Of a stretch of DNA of 14,911 bases, positions 6,946 through 13,655 are shown piece by piece (position 1 is the first letter of the stretch; every line of letters begins with the position of its first letter). Source of the stretch: CATOSD01 sp034422735 (GTDB lineage: Bacteria > Chloroflexota > Dehalococcoidia > Lucifugimonadales > CATOSD01); the NCBI GenBank assembly GCA_034422735.1, contig DAOUJL010000066.1, forward strand, positions 1 to 14,911, read 5' to 3'. A program made the translations under genes and the position numbers. The notes under the pieces are model-generated. The model searched no databases. It saw only the letters and a list, made by a program, of their open reading frames with translations, and was not told the origin of the DNA.

Positions 6946-8226
6946 TCAGCACTCACCGCGTGCGTCGCGCAGGTCAACGATCCGCCTGATCTTCCTGGCC
7001 TCGTCGAAATAGTCCGGCTCGACGTAGGAAATCCCCAGCTTCAGCAGCCCGCTGCCCACCAGGAAGTCGACGTCGGGATGGCTGCGTATCAGTTCCCGGC
7101 GCACCTGCGCCTCCGCGCTCCGCATCTGCTCCGGCAGCACGATGGCAAGCCCTTCGCCGTCGTCCCGCGTAAGCTCGATCTGCATGTGACCCGGTTCGTC
7201 GGCGTGCGCGTACACCGCGCTCAGCACCGCCCCGTAGCTCAGCTTGGCGCCCAGCACCGAGAACGCGTCCCCCGCTCGTCCCAGCACGTCCACCCTCGGG
7301 TACGGCAGCCCGCACGGGCACTCCCCCGGTAGAGGCCGTACCCTGTCCTCCAGGTGATAGCGGAGCAGCGGCGGCGAGCGCTGAAGCAGCGTGGTCACCA
7401 CCATCTCGGCGGTGGCGGCGTCCTCACCCCCGGCGAGCTCCACCAGCGTCCTGTCGGTGAACAGGTGTATCCCCGCGTGCTCGCCGCACTCCACGCCCAG
7501 CGCCGACGTCTCCGAAGCTCCGTAGTAGCCGAACACCTGCGCCCCCAGCCGCATCTCCACGGCGTGGCGCACTCGCGGCGACAGCGGCTCGCCCACGTAC
7601 ACGACCCTTCGCGGCCCGCGTACTCCCGCGCGGGCGTACGCGTCGATGAGCGGCTCCAGGCAGCGCTCCAGCACCGAGGGCACGGTCATCACCACCGTGG
7701 GCGCCAGCCTGGGCAGTGCCTCGAGCGTCCGCCGGAACTCCGGACCGATGCTGAGCGCGTAGGACTCCCGCACGCCCAGCAGGTCGAGCGCCTTCGTGAA
7801 CGACACCATCAGCGTCAGCGGGTCCGTGTCCAGGCAGGCCGCGCTGTCCGCGCCGGACACGCCGCAAATGGCGAACAGCTCGGCCAAGAACTCCGTCTCC
7901 AGCCTGTCGTCCTCCGGCGTGATGAACCGCCTCTTGCGCGGGCCGGTAGTGCCGGACGACGTCTCCACGTCGATGATGGGCGAACCCGCCCGCAGCGCCT
8001 CGTTCGAGAGCGCGTCCAGCCCGTGGCCGTCCAGCAGAGGCAGCCTGCGCAGCACGTCCAGCGGCGGCTCGTTCTCCACGTCCTCGGTGGATATGCCGGA
8101 CCGGCTAAACACATCCGCGTAGTAGGGGAATTTGGCCCGGGCGAACCGCAGCGTGTCCCGCAGCCGGACGGACGCGGCCTCGTCGACCGCGCCCAGCAGC
8201 CGGATGGGACGCGCCGGCTCGCTCAT
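6946..8226 (-). CDS. PaaK-like adenylate-forming enzyme (phenylacetate-CoA ligase family)
   Basis: A 426-residue acyl-activating enzyme predicted to form an acyl-AMP from a carboxylic acid, usually before transfer to CoA. The phosphate-binding loop SSGTTGPRKRR spans residues 90-100, the adenine-binding motif GYYGASE 233-239, and the ribose-binding aspartate is in RYHLEDRV (289-296). CPCG (303-306) and GRAGD (316-320) are typical of the PaaK branch, and the C-terminal K411-x-x-R-x-V-D fits the catalytic lysine region. All active-site elements are present. The ATG lies in an ATGA overlap with the channel gene stop and has no clear ribosome-binding site, so translation is probably coupled. The neighbouring SecA and degenerate PaaK genes, not phenylacetate genes, argue against phenylacetate degradation; the substrate is unknown. 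Confidence 0.85.
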   Translation of the reverse strand: MSEPARPIRLLGAVDEAASVRLRDTLRFARAKFPYYADVFSRSGISTEDVENEPPLDVLRRLPLLDGHGLDALSNEALRAGSPIIDVETSSGTTGPRKRRFITPEDDRLETEFLAELFAICGVSGADSAACLDTDPLTLMVSFTKALDLLGVRESYALSIGPEFRRTLEALPRLAPTVVMTVPSVLERCLEPLIDAYARAGVRGPRRVVYVGEPLSPRVRHAVEMRLGAQVFGYYGASETSALGVECGEHAGIHLFTDRTLVELAGGEDAATAEMVVTTLLQRSPPLLRYHLEDRVRPLPGECPCGLPYPRVDVLGRAGDAFSVLGAKLSYGAVLSAVYAHADEPGHMQIELTRDDGEGLAIVLPEQMRSAEAQVRRELIRSHPDVDFLVGSGLLKLGISYVEPDYFDEARKIRRIVDLRDARGEC

Positions 8227-9290
8227 CGCGAAAGCAGCGGCGCGAGCTCAGACCACGTGCGCCGCTCGACGGCGATGTAGAACAGCGAGTCGCCCCGCTC
8301 CAGCTCCAGGTCGAGAAAGCTCAGGTGAGGGATGCCGTCCTTGATTATGCCCACCAGGTTGACGTCGTGGTCCAACAGCGCCTTCGCGACCCGGGTGTAG
8401 GGTATGGGACTCTCCGGGTCCTTCTCCACATACGTGCTGAGCAGCGTACCCTCCAACACGTTGCTGGTGACTATGTTCAGAATCAGCTGTACGCCCGGGT
8501 CCTGCAGGTCCTGCACTATCAGCTTGTCTACCATGTTCAGCGCGAAGACAGGCTTTATGTTCACCGCCCCCTTGAACAGGACACTGTGAGAGAGATACTG
8601 GCACTCGGCCACGCCGGGGACCGTCGGGTTCAAGTACTCCACCACGGACACGATCGCCGCCACCAGGCTGTCGCTGTTGGGGTCGTCGTAGCCCGATCCC
8701 AGGATCATTACGCTGCTCGCACCCTGCAGGTTCGCCCGCGCGTAAGTCTCCTCCTCCAGCGGCGAGCCCCGGACGAAAGACACTCGCGGCAGTCGAAAGG
8801 GCAGGGACTCGATCTTGTCAGAGATTATCACCACGTCGTCCGAGAGGTGTCCGCTGTCCTGCACGAATTCCTCGATTATCTTGCGTGCCCGGTCCGCGGT
8901 CGGCGGATTGACTATTAGAAGATGTCCACTGGCATGTACTGAGCTCATTCCCAAACGCTCCCTCTGGTGGCGTTCCAATATGCGGTCGATACCTATACCG
9001 ATGGCCGACGTGAAGGCGGCCAGCCCGAACAGTACCACGAACAGCACGGTGCCTATACGCGCACCCAGCGTGGACGCGGAGTAGTCGCCGTAGCCGATCG
9101 TCGTTATCGAGACCACGCTGTACCACAGCGCGTCCGGCGCCGTGATGCCCGGGTCCACCGCCCTGTCGAACAGGTAGAACGTCACCGCGTTTCCGAGCAC
9201 GCTCATCACCAGCACGATGACGGCGAAGGCGAACCCCACGTCGCGGTGCTGTCGCAGCGTTCTCCATATGCGCGTGAGGCCTAAGAGCAT
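8223..9290 (-). CDS. Two-TM potassium channel with RCK/TrkA-type regulatory domain
   Basis: A 355-residue K+ channel subunit of the MthK type. TM1 covers about residues 20-42, the pore loop carries the K+ filter TTIGYGD (63-69), and TM2 covers about 77-101. A cytoplasmic RCK-N-like domain follows: HLLIVNPPTADRARKIIEEF (123-142), then VSFVRGSPLEEETYARANLQ with the usual acidic-Ala pattern, and SDSLVAAIVSV. An RCK-C-like domain ends with LELERGDSLFYIAV. The glycine-rich nucleotide loop expected at residues 127-132 is replaced by VNPPTA, so NAD binding is doubtful. ATG 9290 has GGGAG at 9296-9300. It overlaps the upstream gene by 10 bases and the downstream gene by 4. Gating by the partner proteins' ligand is a guess. 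Confidence 0.9.
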   Translation of the reverse strand: MLLGLTRIWRTLRQHRDVGFAFAVIVLVMSVLGNAVTFYLFDRAVDPGITAPDALWYSVVSITTIGYGDYSASTLGARIGTVLFVVLFGLAAFTSAIGIGIDRILERHQRERLGMSSVHASGHLLIVNPPTADRARKIIEEFVQDSGHLSDDVVIISDKIESLPFRLPRVSFVRGSPLEEETYARANLQGASSVMILGSGYDDPNSDSLVAAIVSVVEYLNPTVPGVAECQYLSHSVLFKGAVNIKPVFALNMVDKLIVQDLQDPGVQLILNIVTSNVLEGTLLSTYVEKDPESPIPYTRVAKALLDHDVNLVGIIKDGIPHLSFLDLELERGDSLFYIAVERRTWSELAPLLSR

Positions 9291-10240
9291 TGTGACTCCC
9301 GCGTGTTACTGCCGGTGCGGGTCGATGGCGCCCGCCCCCCGCGCGGCAGCGCGGATCGGGCCTCGGCGCGCACGAAGACCGCCGCGCCCTCGTCCAGCGT
9401 TCCGACCGCCAGGCAGGTCTCGATTCTTAACATCGGCTGAACGCGATTAAACAGCTGCGTCACCACGAGCCGGCCTCTCTCTGACTCTTCGAACAGGTAC
9501 TCGTCGCTGTTCAGCGCGTAGCTCCGGCAGTCGTCCGACTGGCCCAGGAACCCCAGGCCGTCCACGTACAGCAGGTCCAGTTGCTGGCGCGACGCCAACG
9601 CCCGCCGCTGTCCGAACGTCACGCACAGCCGCACCGTCTCCGGCAGACGCGCCTCGTCCACGTCGTCGCATGGCGCGGCGAGCAGCCCCGGCCCCACCTC
9701 GCGCAGCAGCTCGTAGGCCCGCGGTCCGTCTTCGATGAACAGGTGTGTAGTGACGCCCGCCCTTATCAGCGCCGTGCAAAGCTCCGCGCCGAAGAAGCGG
9801 CGAAACCCCGGCGCCAGCACCGCGGCGACCGCGTCGGCCCCCTGCCCGGAACCCACCTCCGACCCTTGCCCTGAGCCTACAACCTGGGTTTGCCCTGAGC
9901 CTGCCGAAGCGTCGAAACGCTCCTTCACCGCGTCCACGAACAGGTCGCACCGCGTGGCGCTCTCCTCCGGCCCCTCCGCCACCGCTATCCTGTCCTCCCG
10001 CTGTCCGGCATACTGGCCCATTACCCACTCGATCTCGCCTGGCAGACTCACCGCGTCCGCCAGGCTCGCGCGCCGGTACTCCCTGATGGGAGTGACGGGC
10101 AACTCGCGGAACTCGTCCAGCGACCCCACGCCGTTCCGTCCCTCGAGTCGCCTGCCGTAAAACTCCGTCCGGGAGGCCGCCGCCACCACGCCGTCCAGGC
10201 GCTCCAGCAGGTCGTCCCTGGCCTCGTAGCGCCTAAGCAT
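9281..10240 (-). CDS. Degenerate PaaK/LuxE-like protein, probably non-catalytic
   Basis: A 319-residue protein that resembles the flanks of PaaK/LuxE enzymes but lacks their catalytic core. The N-terminal part has TEFYGRRL (25-32) and LPVTPIREYRR (47-57), matching the pFYr...LPvT entry of that family. Where SSGTTG is expected the sequence reads WVMGQYAGQREDR. The C-terminal part, RGRLVVTQLFNRVQPMLRIE (255-274), matches the G-x-L-V-x-T...P-x-x-R-Y/I segment before the ribose-binding Asp, but the Asp is missing. Residues 109-134 are a Gly/Ser/Gln-rich insert from a dispersed repeat. It overlaps the gene on each side (8 and 10 bases). A scaffold or regulatory partner of the intact PaaK-like enzyme encoded two genes later is an inference; an unrelated fold is possible. 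Confidence 0.6.
   Translation of the reverse strand: MLRRYEARDDLLERLDGVVAAASRTEFYGRRLEGRNGVGSLDEFRELPVTPIREYRRASLADAVSLPGEIEWVMGQYAGQREDRIAVAEGPEESATRCDLFVDAVKERFDASAGSGQTQVVGSGQGSEVGSGQGADAVAAVLAPGFRRFFGAELCTALIRAGVTTHLFIEDGPRAYELLREVGPGLLAAPCDDVDEARLPETVRLCVTFGQRRALASRQQLDLLYVDGLGFLGQSDDCRSYALNSDEYLFEESERGRLVVTQLFNRVQPMLRIETCLAVGTLDEGAAVFVRAEARSALPRGGRAPSTRTGSNTRESQCS
9864..9916. repeat. Dispersed CTGAGCCT-type repeat inserted in frame
   Basis: Two partial copies of the motif TTGCCCTGAGCCT (9866-9878 and 9890-9902), the second continuing GCCGAAGCGTCGAA. A related copy lies in intergenic DNA at 11873-11893. Translated on the minus strand it gives GSGQ-type residues within the PaaK/LuxE-like protein. 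The insertion keeps the frame, which implies the protein tolerates a flexible loop here. Confidence 0.7.
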
Positions 10241-11627
10241 CGACGTCCAGCTCGACGATCACGAGGCCCGCGTCGTGCCCCGCGCCGTGGTACTCGTCGA
10301 ACCGCCCCAGCAGCCCGTCCCGCGACGCCATCACCGCCGCAGCCGCGTCCGGCTCCCCCGACGCGAACCGGCTCCCCAGCGGCGTGTCGAGCGACCACTC
10401 GCGGGCGATCTCGCACCGCAGACCGGCGGCGTCGCACGCCGTCTCGTACTCCCCGCTCAGCCGCGCGAACGCCGCGTCGCTCCTGTACGCCAGCGGCGTG
10501 ACGAAGTAGCCGCGCGAGATGTACAGCCCAAGCTCGTTGTCGAAGACCTGCATCAGGTCCACGTCCTCGATCCAGCCCTCCATCGCGAAATACAGGTCCT
10601 CCACGATGCTCTGGTCCACGTGGTGATAGTAGAAGCGCTCCTCCCGCACCGCCATCCTCACCGGCACGCCCGCCTTGCCCTCGTACCGCAGCAGACGCCG
10701 TGCGGCCTCCCCCTCCAGGAACAGGAACGGGACGTTGCCGTTGGTCGCATCCACCAGCACCTCTTCGCCGCCAATGTTATACACAAGCGCGACGTGCTGC
10801 CAATACCGCATGTAGCGCTTCGAAAACCGGAAATCGAACGTGGTCAGCATCTCCCGCAGCCTGTCCTCGGGGACGGGCGGGAGCGCGTCCGCTCCGGCCA
10901 GCACGTACCGCGACGGCAGCCCCAGCCGGTCGGTGAGAAACCTGAGCGCCTGCACCTTCTCGGAGCAGATGCCGCCCGCGCCCTCGGCAATGTTCCGCAC
11001 CGTCTCATCGCCCGTCTTGTACGACAACATTCTGCCGCTGAAACGCGAGTAGTTCTCGAAATGGCTGTCCCAGACCCGCCGCGCCAGCGCCCGCAGCACG
11101 CGCTTGGCGTCCGCCGGCGTCTCCATCGCCGCCGCCTCGTCCGCCGCGTTGCCGAGGTCCCGCTCCAGCGACTCCCGCACGAACGCGGCGTACTCATCGG
11201 CGTCCGCGTCCCACCGCCGCCTGTGAAATCCCGCCCAGTTCCTGTCGTACCCGGCGCCCAGCCTGTCCACGGCCACGTCGATCAGCGACACGTCCGCGTC
11301 CCTCACGCGCACCGTCGTCGCGACCGGCGAGTCGTCCAGGCCGACGGGCGCGCCACCCTGCTGGAACACCACGCCCCGGTACACGTCCAGCAGCGCCCCC
11401 TCGTCGGACACCGCGTACACATAGTCCTGGATCGCCCGCAGATCCTCCGCGGACCGCGGCGTGATGCGGCGCGCGGCCAGCAGCTCGTCCAGGGGACAGT
11501 CCCTCAGGTAGCGCTCCAGGAGGCGGCGGAGCGTCCAGCCAGCGTGATCAGGGTCGATGCGCAGCGCGAATCGTCTGCCGGTAACGCCGTCCGTGAGTTG
11601 CAGCGCGCACCCGGAGCCGTCCGACAT
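10233..11627 (-). CDS. Transglutaminase-like (papain-fold) protein
   Basis: A 464-residue protein without signal peptide or membrane segment. A transglutaminase-like core shows the ordered Cys-His-Asp set: C221 in EGAGGICSEKVQALRFLTDR followed by LGLPSRYVLAG, H278 in RYWQHVALVY, and D293 in EEVLVDATNGNVPF. In characterised members this triad catalyses amide-bond transfer or hydrolysis. The first 180 residues form a separate charged domain I do not recognise, with HFENYSRFSGRMLSYKTGDE just before the core, and the last 150 residues are also unassigned. It is the promoter-proximal gene of a five-gene overlapping operon; its TAG overlaps the next start by 8 bases. GAGGG lies about 10 bases before ATG 11627. 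Its substrate may be a protein handled by the SecA or PaaK partners, which is inference. An arylamine-acetyltransferase-like role is less likely. Confidence 0.65.
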   Translation of the reverse strand: MSDGSGCALQLTDGVTGRRFALRIDPDHAGWTLRRLLERYLRDCPLDELLAARRITPRSAEDLRAIQDYVYAVSDEGALLDVYRGVVFQQGGAPVGLDDSPVATTVRVRDADVSLIDVAVDRLGAGYDRNWAGFHRRRWDADADEYAAFVRESLERDLGNAADEAAAMETPADAKRVLRALARRVWDSHFENYSRFSGRMLSYKTGDETVRNIAEGAGGICSEKVQALRFLTDRLGLPSRYVLAGADALPPVPEDRLREMLTTFDFRFSKRYMRYWQHVALVYNIGGEEVLVDATNGNVPFLFLEGEAARRLLRYEGKAGVPVRMAVREERFYYHHVDQSIVEDLYFAMEGWIEDVDLMQVFDNELGLYISRGYFVTPLAYRSDAAFARLSGEYETACDAAGLRCEIAREWSLDTPLGSRFASGEPDAAAAVMASRDGLLGRFDEYHGAGHDAGLVIVELDVDA

Positions 11628-11662
11628 TCGACCACACCCTCAGCCTGTTAGAACTTCGCACG

Positions 11663-11691
11663 AGTATAAAATCCACCACCAGACCTGTCAA
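11663..11691 (-). promoter_or_regulatory. Consensus sigma70 promoter for the five-gene operon
   Basis: On the minus strand TTGACA (11691-11686), a 17-base spacer, then TATACT (11668-11663). This is a perfect -35, a 5/6 -10 and optimal spacing. The predicted start near 11656 leaves a leader of roughly 30 bases before ATG 11627. No other good promoter was seen inside the operon, where genes overlap, so this one probably drives all five. Confidence 0.7.
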
Positions 11692-11872
11692 AGCCGCCCC
11701 GCCGATGACTTCCCCAGGGCCTTTGTGCGGGGCCTTCCGAAAAAATCTGCTCAGTTCTGCTACATGCTGCCCATTTCGTAGCTGGATGGCCCGTCCTCTT
11801 TCTGTTCATTCGCGATACACCGGTGTTAAGTTTGGCGCAGTCATGGCGCAGAATGTGACAGGAACGCGACCC

Positions 11873-11893
11873 GTTCGGCAAGCTCAGGGCAGG
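11873..11893. repeat. Dispersed CTGAGC-type repeat, intergenic copy
   Basis: GTTCGGCAAGCTCAGGGCAG, complement CTGCCCTGAGCTTGCCGAAC. It shares the CCCTGAGC(C/T)TGCCGAA core with the copy inside the gene at 9864-9916, in the same orientation on the complementary strand. It is a short dispersed element with no coding role here. Confidence 0.6.
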
Positions 11894-11970
11894 TTCCGCC
11901 GCTACTCCACAATCGGCGGCCGCAGCGCCTATGCTGTAGAAAATAGCACGTGCGTACTATAGAATCAAGA

Positions 11971-12122
11971 GGGTTGGCGAAGTTGCGGCAAAGGACCGAA
12001 TTCGTGGGGAGAAATGGCGCAGGCGTGGGGATGGAGCGGGGCGTTGGTGGGGTTTGGGTGGGGCAAGGGCGGGAACGGGTGGCGCGGGAAAGTGACGCTT
12101 TTTTGGGGGTACGGGGGCGCGA
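11971..12122 (+). repeat. ~150-bp dispersed repeat, copy A
   Basis: Begins GGGTTGGCGAAG, contains GAATTCGTGGGGAGAAATGG and GGCGCGGGAAAGTGACGC followed by a T6 run. The same blocks in the same order and orientation occur at 13066-13216. The middle (about 12022-12072) is less alike. No transposase or clear terminal inverted repeats were found, so it is either a non-autonomous element or a structured intergenic repeat. Confidence 0.75.
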
Positions 12123-12245
12123 ATCTGGTGGGCCTGAGGGGACGGTAGATGGCACCATCTTCGAGATGTGACTGGTGAAGAGGAAGCCCCGGCCTGCGCC
12201 CCCTCGATGTCCCTGTTCCAGGCCTCGCGCGCGGGGCCTTCGCCA

Positions 12246-12275
12246 TTGTCCTGAAATCGCCGGCTGTCGTAAAAT
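12246..12275 (+). promoter_or_regulatory. Possible promoter for the aspartic protease pair
   Basis: TTGTCC (12246-12251), an 18-base spacer and TAAAAT (12270-12275), about 30 bases before ATG 12306. The -10 box matches five of six bases and equals the one at 207-212; the -35 is weak. Confidence 0.35.
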
Positions 12276-12305
12276 GGCCCTGTAGAAGCTCCTTTAGGGG
12301 GAATG

Positions 12306-12596
12306 ATGACTAACGCAGGAACTCCGGCCCGTCAGCGCAGGCCCAAAGAGGAGACCACTCGCCTCGGCAGGGAGATATACGAGCGGGACATCAAGGCGCA
12401 GGTGGAAGCCGACCACCATGGCGAGTACGTCGCTATCGACATCGAGACCGGGGGATGGGCCATGTCCGATGACGTTCTCGCCGCAGCGGAGCGTCTGCGG
12501 GCGCAGCGCCCCGACGCAGTAGACGTCTACCTGCTTCGGATCGGATACCGGGCGTTGCACCACTTTGGGGGCAGACCCTGGCGGAGAGCAGAGTGA
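12306..12596 (+). CDS. Small conserved-type protein paired with aspartic protease
   Basis: A 96-residue soluble protein. A basic N-terminus (TPARQRRPKEETTRLGREIY) leads into HHGEYVAIDIETGGWAMSDD and then VYLLRIGYRALHHFGGRP. I recall proteins of this pattern (YVAID-IETG-W...D...LLRIGYRAxHxFGG) encoded directly before small retropepsin-like proteases in cyanobacteria and other environmental bacteria; their function is not known to me. ATG 12306 is preferred over ATG 12303 because AGGGGG (12296-12301) sits too close to the latter. The TGA overlaps the GTG of the next gene. A regulatory or antitoxin-like partner role is speculation based on size and coupling. Confidence 0.7.
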   Translation: MTNAGTPARQRRPKEETTRLGREIYERDIKAQVEADHHGEYVAIDIETGGWAMSDDVLAAAERLRAQRPDAVDVYLLRIGYRALHHFGGRPWRRAE

Positions 12597-12964
12597 TTGA
12601 GGGAATGGTGAACTCCGCCTACGAAGCCGTCATACCCCTTTCCCTCCAAGGCCAGACGGATCAGGCACAGCAGGTCGAGGCAGTGATAGACACCGGCTTC
12701 ACCGGATTCCTGACGCTGCCGCCTTCGCTCGTTGCGGAGTGGGGACTGGTCTTCAAGGGCACCAGCGAGGGGACTCTGGCTGACGGAAGCAGAGTGTCAT
12801 TTGACGCCTACGACGCCACGGTGCTCTGGGAAGGCTCCCCGAGAGTTGTACTGGTCGACGAAGCGGACACCACCCCGCTGGTGGGTATGTTGTTGCTCGA
12901 CAGGCATGACCTGAGCATCCAGGTTCGGGACGGCGGGCGCGTGGTCATACAGGCCGGAGGGTAA
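12593..12964 (+). CDS. Clan AA (retropepsin-like) aspartic protease
   Basis: A 123-residue single-domain protease candidate. The catalytic motif D33-T-G lies in VEAVIDTGFTGFLTLPPSLV, the fold's flap-like part in GTLADGSRVSFDAY, and the second hydrophobic-hydrophobic-Gly element in PLVGMLLLDRHDLSI (95-109). Proteins this short act as homodimers, each chain giving one DTG, as in retroviral protease. No transposon or retroelement genes accompany it. The GTG start overlaps the stop of the upstream gene (GTGA), with GGAGAG just before it; ATG 12605 is an alternative that would still keep the catalytic motif. The substrate is unknown. Confidence 0.8.
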   Translation: MIEGMVNSAYEAVIPLSLQGQTDQAQQVEAVIDTGFTGFLTLPPSLVAEWGLVFKGTSEGTLADGSRVSFDAYDATVLWEGSPRVVLVDEADTTPLVGMLLLDRHDLSIQVRDGGRVVIQAGG

Positions 12965-13065
12965 CGCAAGCTCTCCCGAACCAACCCATCCACTTCAAGT
13001 CTCCTTCGTCCCCTCTCCCGACATCTCCCCTTCGGCATCCGGCCGGCATGGAATCACCTGTTATA

Positions 13066-13216
13066 GGGTTGGCGAAGCTGCGGGATAGGGGCGAATTCGT
13101 GGGGAGAAATGGCGCACGAATGGGAACTGATAGCGCGTGGGTGAGAATGGGTGAGACACGGCTGGGAACGGATGGCGCGGGAAAGTGACGCTTTTTTCGG
13201 GGGGCGGGGGCGGGAA
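13066..13216 (+). repeat. ~150-bp dispersed repeat, copy B
   Basis: Matches copy A at 11971-12122 in three blocks: GGGTTGGCGAAG, GAATTCGTGGGGAGAAATGG, and GGCGCGGGAAAGTGACGC followed by T6. The orientation is the same. Together the two copies bracket the protease gene pair as direct repeats about 1.1 kb apart. Confidence 0.75.
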
Positions 13217-13256
13217 AGGGGTGGAATTGAGGGAGAGAGGACAGGCGGAAGGGGCA

Positions 13257-13294
13257 CCGTCGCGGCAATCTGTCAGTATAGGTTGCCGCGACGG
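13257..13294. repeat. Perfect 12-bp inverted repeat
   Basis: CCGTCGCGGCAA (13257-13268) and TTGCCGCGACGG (13283-13294) are exact reverse complements around a 14-base loop. The stem would be very stable in RNA. No T-run follows, so it is not a standard terminator. It ends about 40 bases before the -35 box at 13337, so an upstream binding site is possible. Confidence 0.7.
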
Positions 13295-13336
13295 AGAATG
13301 AAAATGAAAAGACCCTGGCCATCGGCGCGCGGCGTG

Positions 13337-13364
13337 TTGACAATGTGAGGGGCGATCTTACAAC
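13337..13364 (+). promoter_or_regulatory. Promoter for the secreted repeat protein
   Basis: TTGACA (13337-13342), 16-base spacer, TACAAC (13359-13364). The -35 is perfect and the -10 matches four of six. A start near 13371 would place ATG 13418 after a leader of about 45 bases. This supports translation beginning near 13418 rather than at 13656. Confidence 0.5.
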
Positions 13365-13417
13365 ATCGGCCTGAAATCGCAATGCTACCGCGTTTGTACG
13401 CGCGCATGAGGCAGACC

Positions 13418-13655
13418 ATGAGAATTCCTCCCTCCCCCGCCCCGCATTCGCACGAGGTTTCCCCGCCTAGTTAGGCTCTTACGGGCTTTTGCCCCGGCAG
13501 CGCTCGCGCTGGGCGTAGTCCTGGCCCTCTTCCTCGCCGCCGGCCCTCCGGCGGCCGCCAAACCCCCGGACCCGAACGACGGCTTCATTATTCCCTTCGT
13601 ATTCGAGGAGGGCCGCTCCGCGCCGAAGCTGGCGCCGTCTCCGACACCCGACCCC
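13418..13655 (+). other. Out-of-frame leader: signal peptide of the next gene behind an apparent frameshift
   Basis: ATG 13418 has GAGG six bases upstream (13408-13411) and opens MRIPPSP, but that frame stops at TAG 13472. The frame of the downstream protein stays open back to 13422 and encodes a textbook export signal: basic RTRFPRLVRLLR, a hydrophobic core AFAPAALALGVVLALFLAAG, then PPAAA before KPPDPNDG. It has no ATG or GTG before 13656. Skipping one base in the C-runs at about 13433-13443 joins the two into a continuous signal peptide. Either the sequence has a one-base homopolymer error or the gene carries a real frameshift. Confidence 0.6.

Larger units (their letters stand above)
11692..12305. 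other. Intergenic region between divergent units, repeat-bearing
   Basis: About 600 bases separate the minus-strand operon from the plus-strand aspartic protease pair. It contains a CTGAGC-type repeat (11873-11893) and the first copy of a ~150-bp repeat (11971-12122). The stretch 12148-12161, AGATGGCACCATCT, is a 6-bp inverted repeat with a 2-base loop. Open frames here are short, proline- or arginine-rich and have no ribosome-binding sites; I see no convincing gene or RNA. Confidence 0.6.
12965..13417. other. Intergenic region with repeat, hairpin and promoter
   Basis: About 450 bases between the protease gene and the secreted-protein gene. It holds copy B of the ~150-bp repeat, a 12-bp inverted repeat (13257-13294) and a promoter candidate (13337-13364). 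CCTGAAATCGC at 13370-13380 also occurs at 12250-12260 upstream of the protease pair. No gene is supported here. Confidence 0.6.

Noticed and set aside
3747..6989. A 1080-residue open frame on the plus strand
   Set aside because: It is antisense to the secA-like gene, which has many family motifs. The plus-strand product is rich in Arg, His, Pro and Gln with no domain, as expected from reversed high-GC codons.
6946..8226. Phenylacetate degradation gene paaK
   Set aside because: The family fits, but no other phenylacetate gene is nearby and the operon context is unrelated, so a specific substrate or symbol is not justified.
10275..11651. A 458-residue plus-strand open frame
   Set aside because: Antisense shadow of the transglutaminase-like gene; composition is Arg/His/Pro-rich and no motif is seen.
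11841..12246. Short open frames inside the ~150-bp repeat on both strands
   Set aside because: Low-complexity Pro/Arg/Ser products without ribosome-binding sites; the same pattern arises from copy B, so they follow the repeat and not a gene.
13257..13294. Intrinsic terminator
   Set aside because: Strong stem but no T-run on either strand, and it lies about 290 bases after the nearest stop codon.
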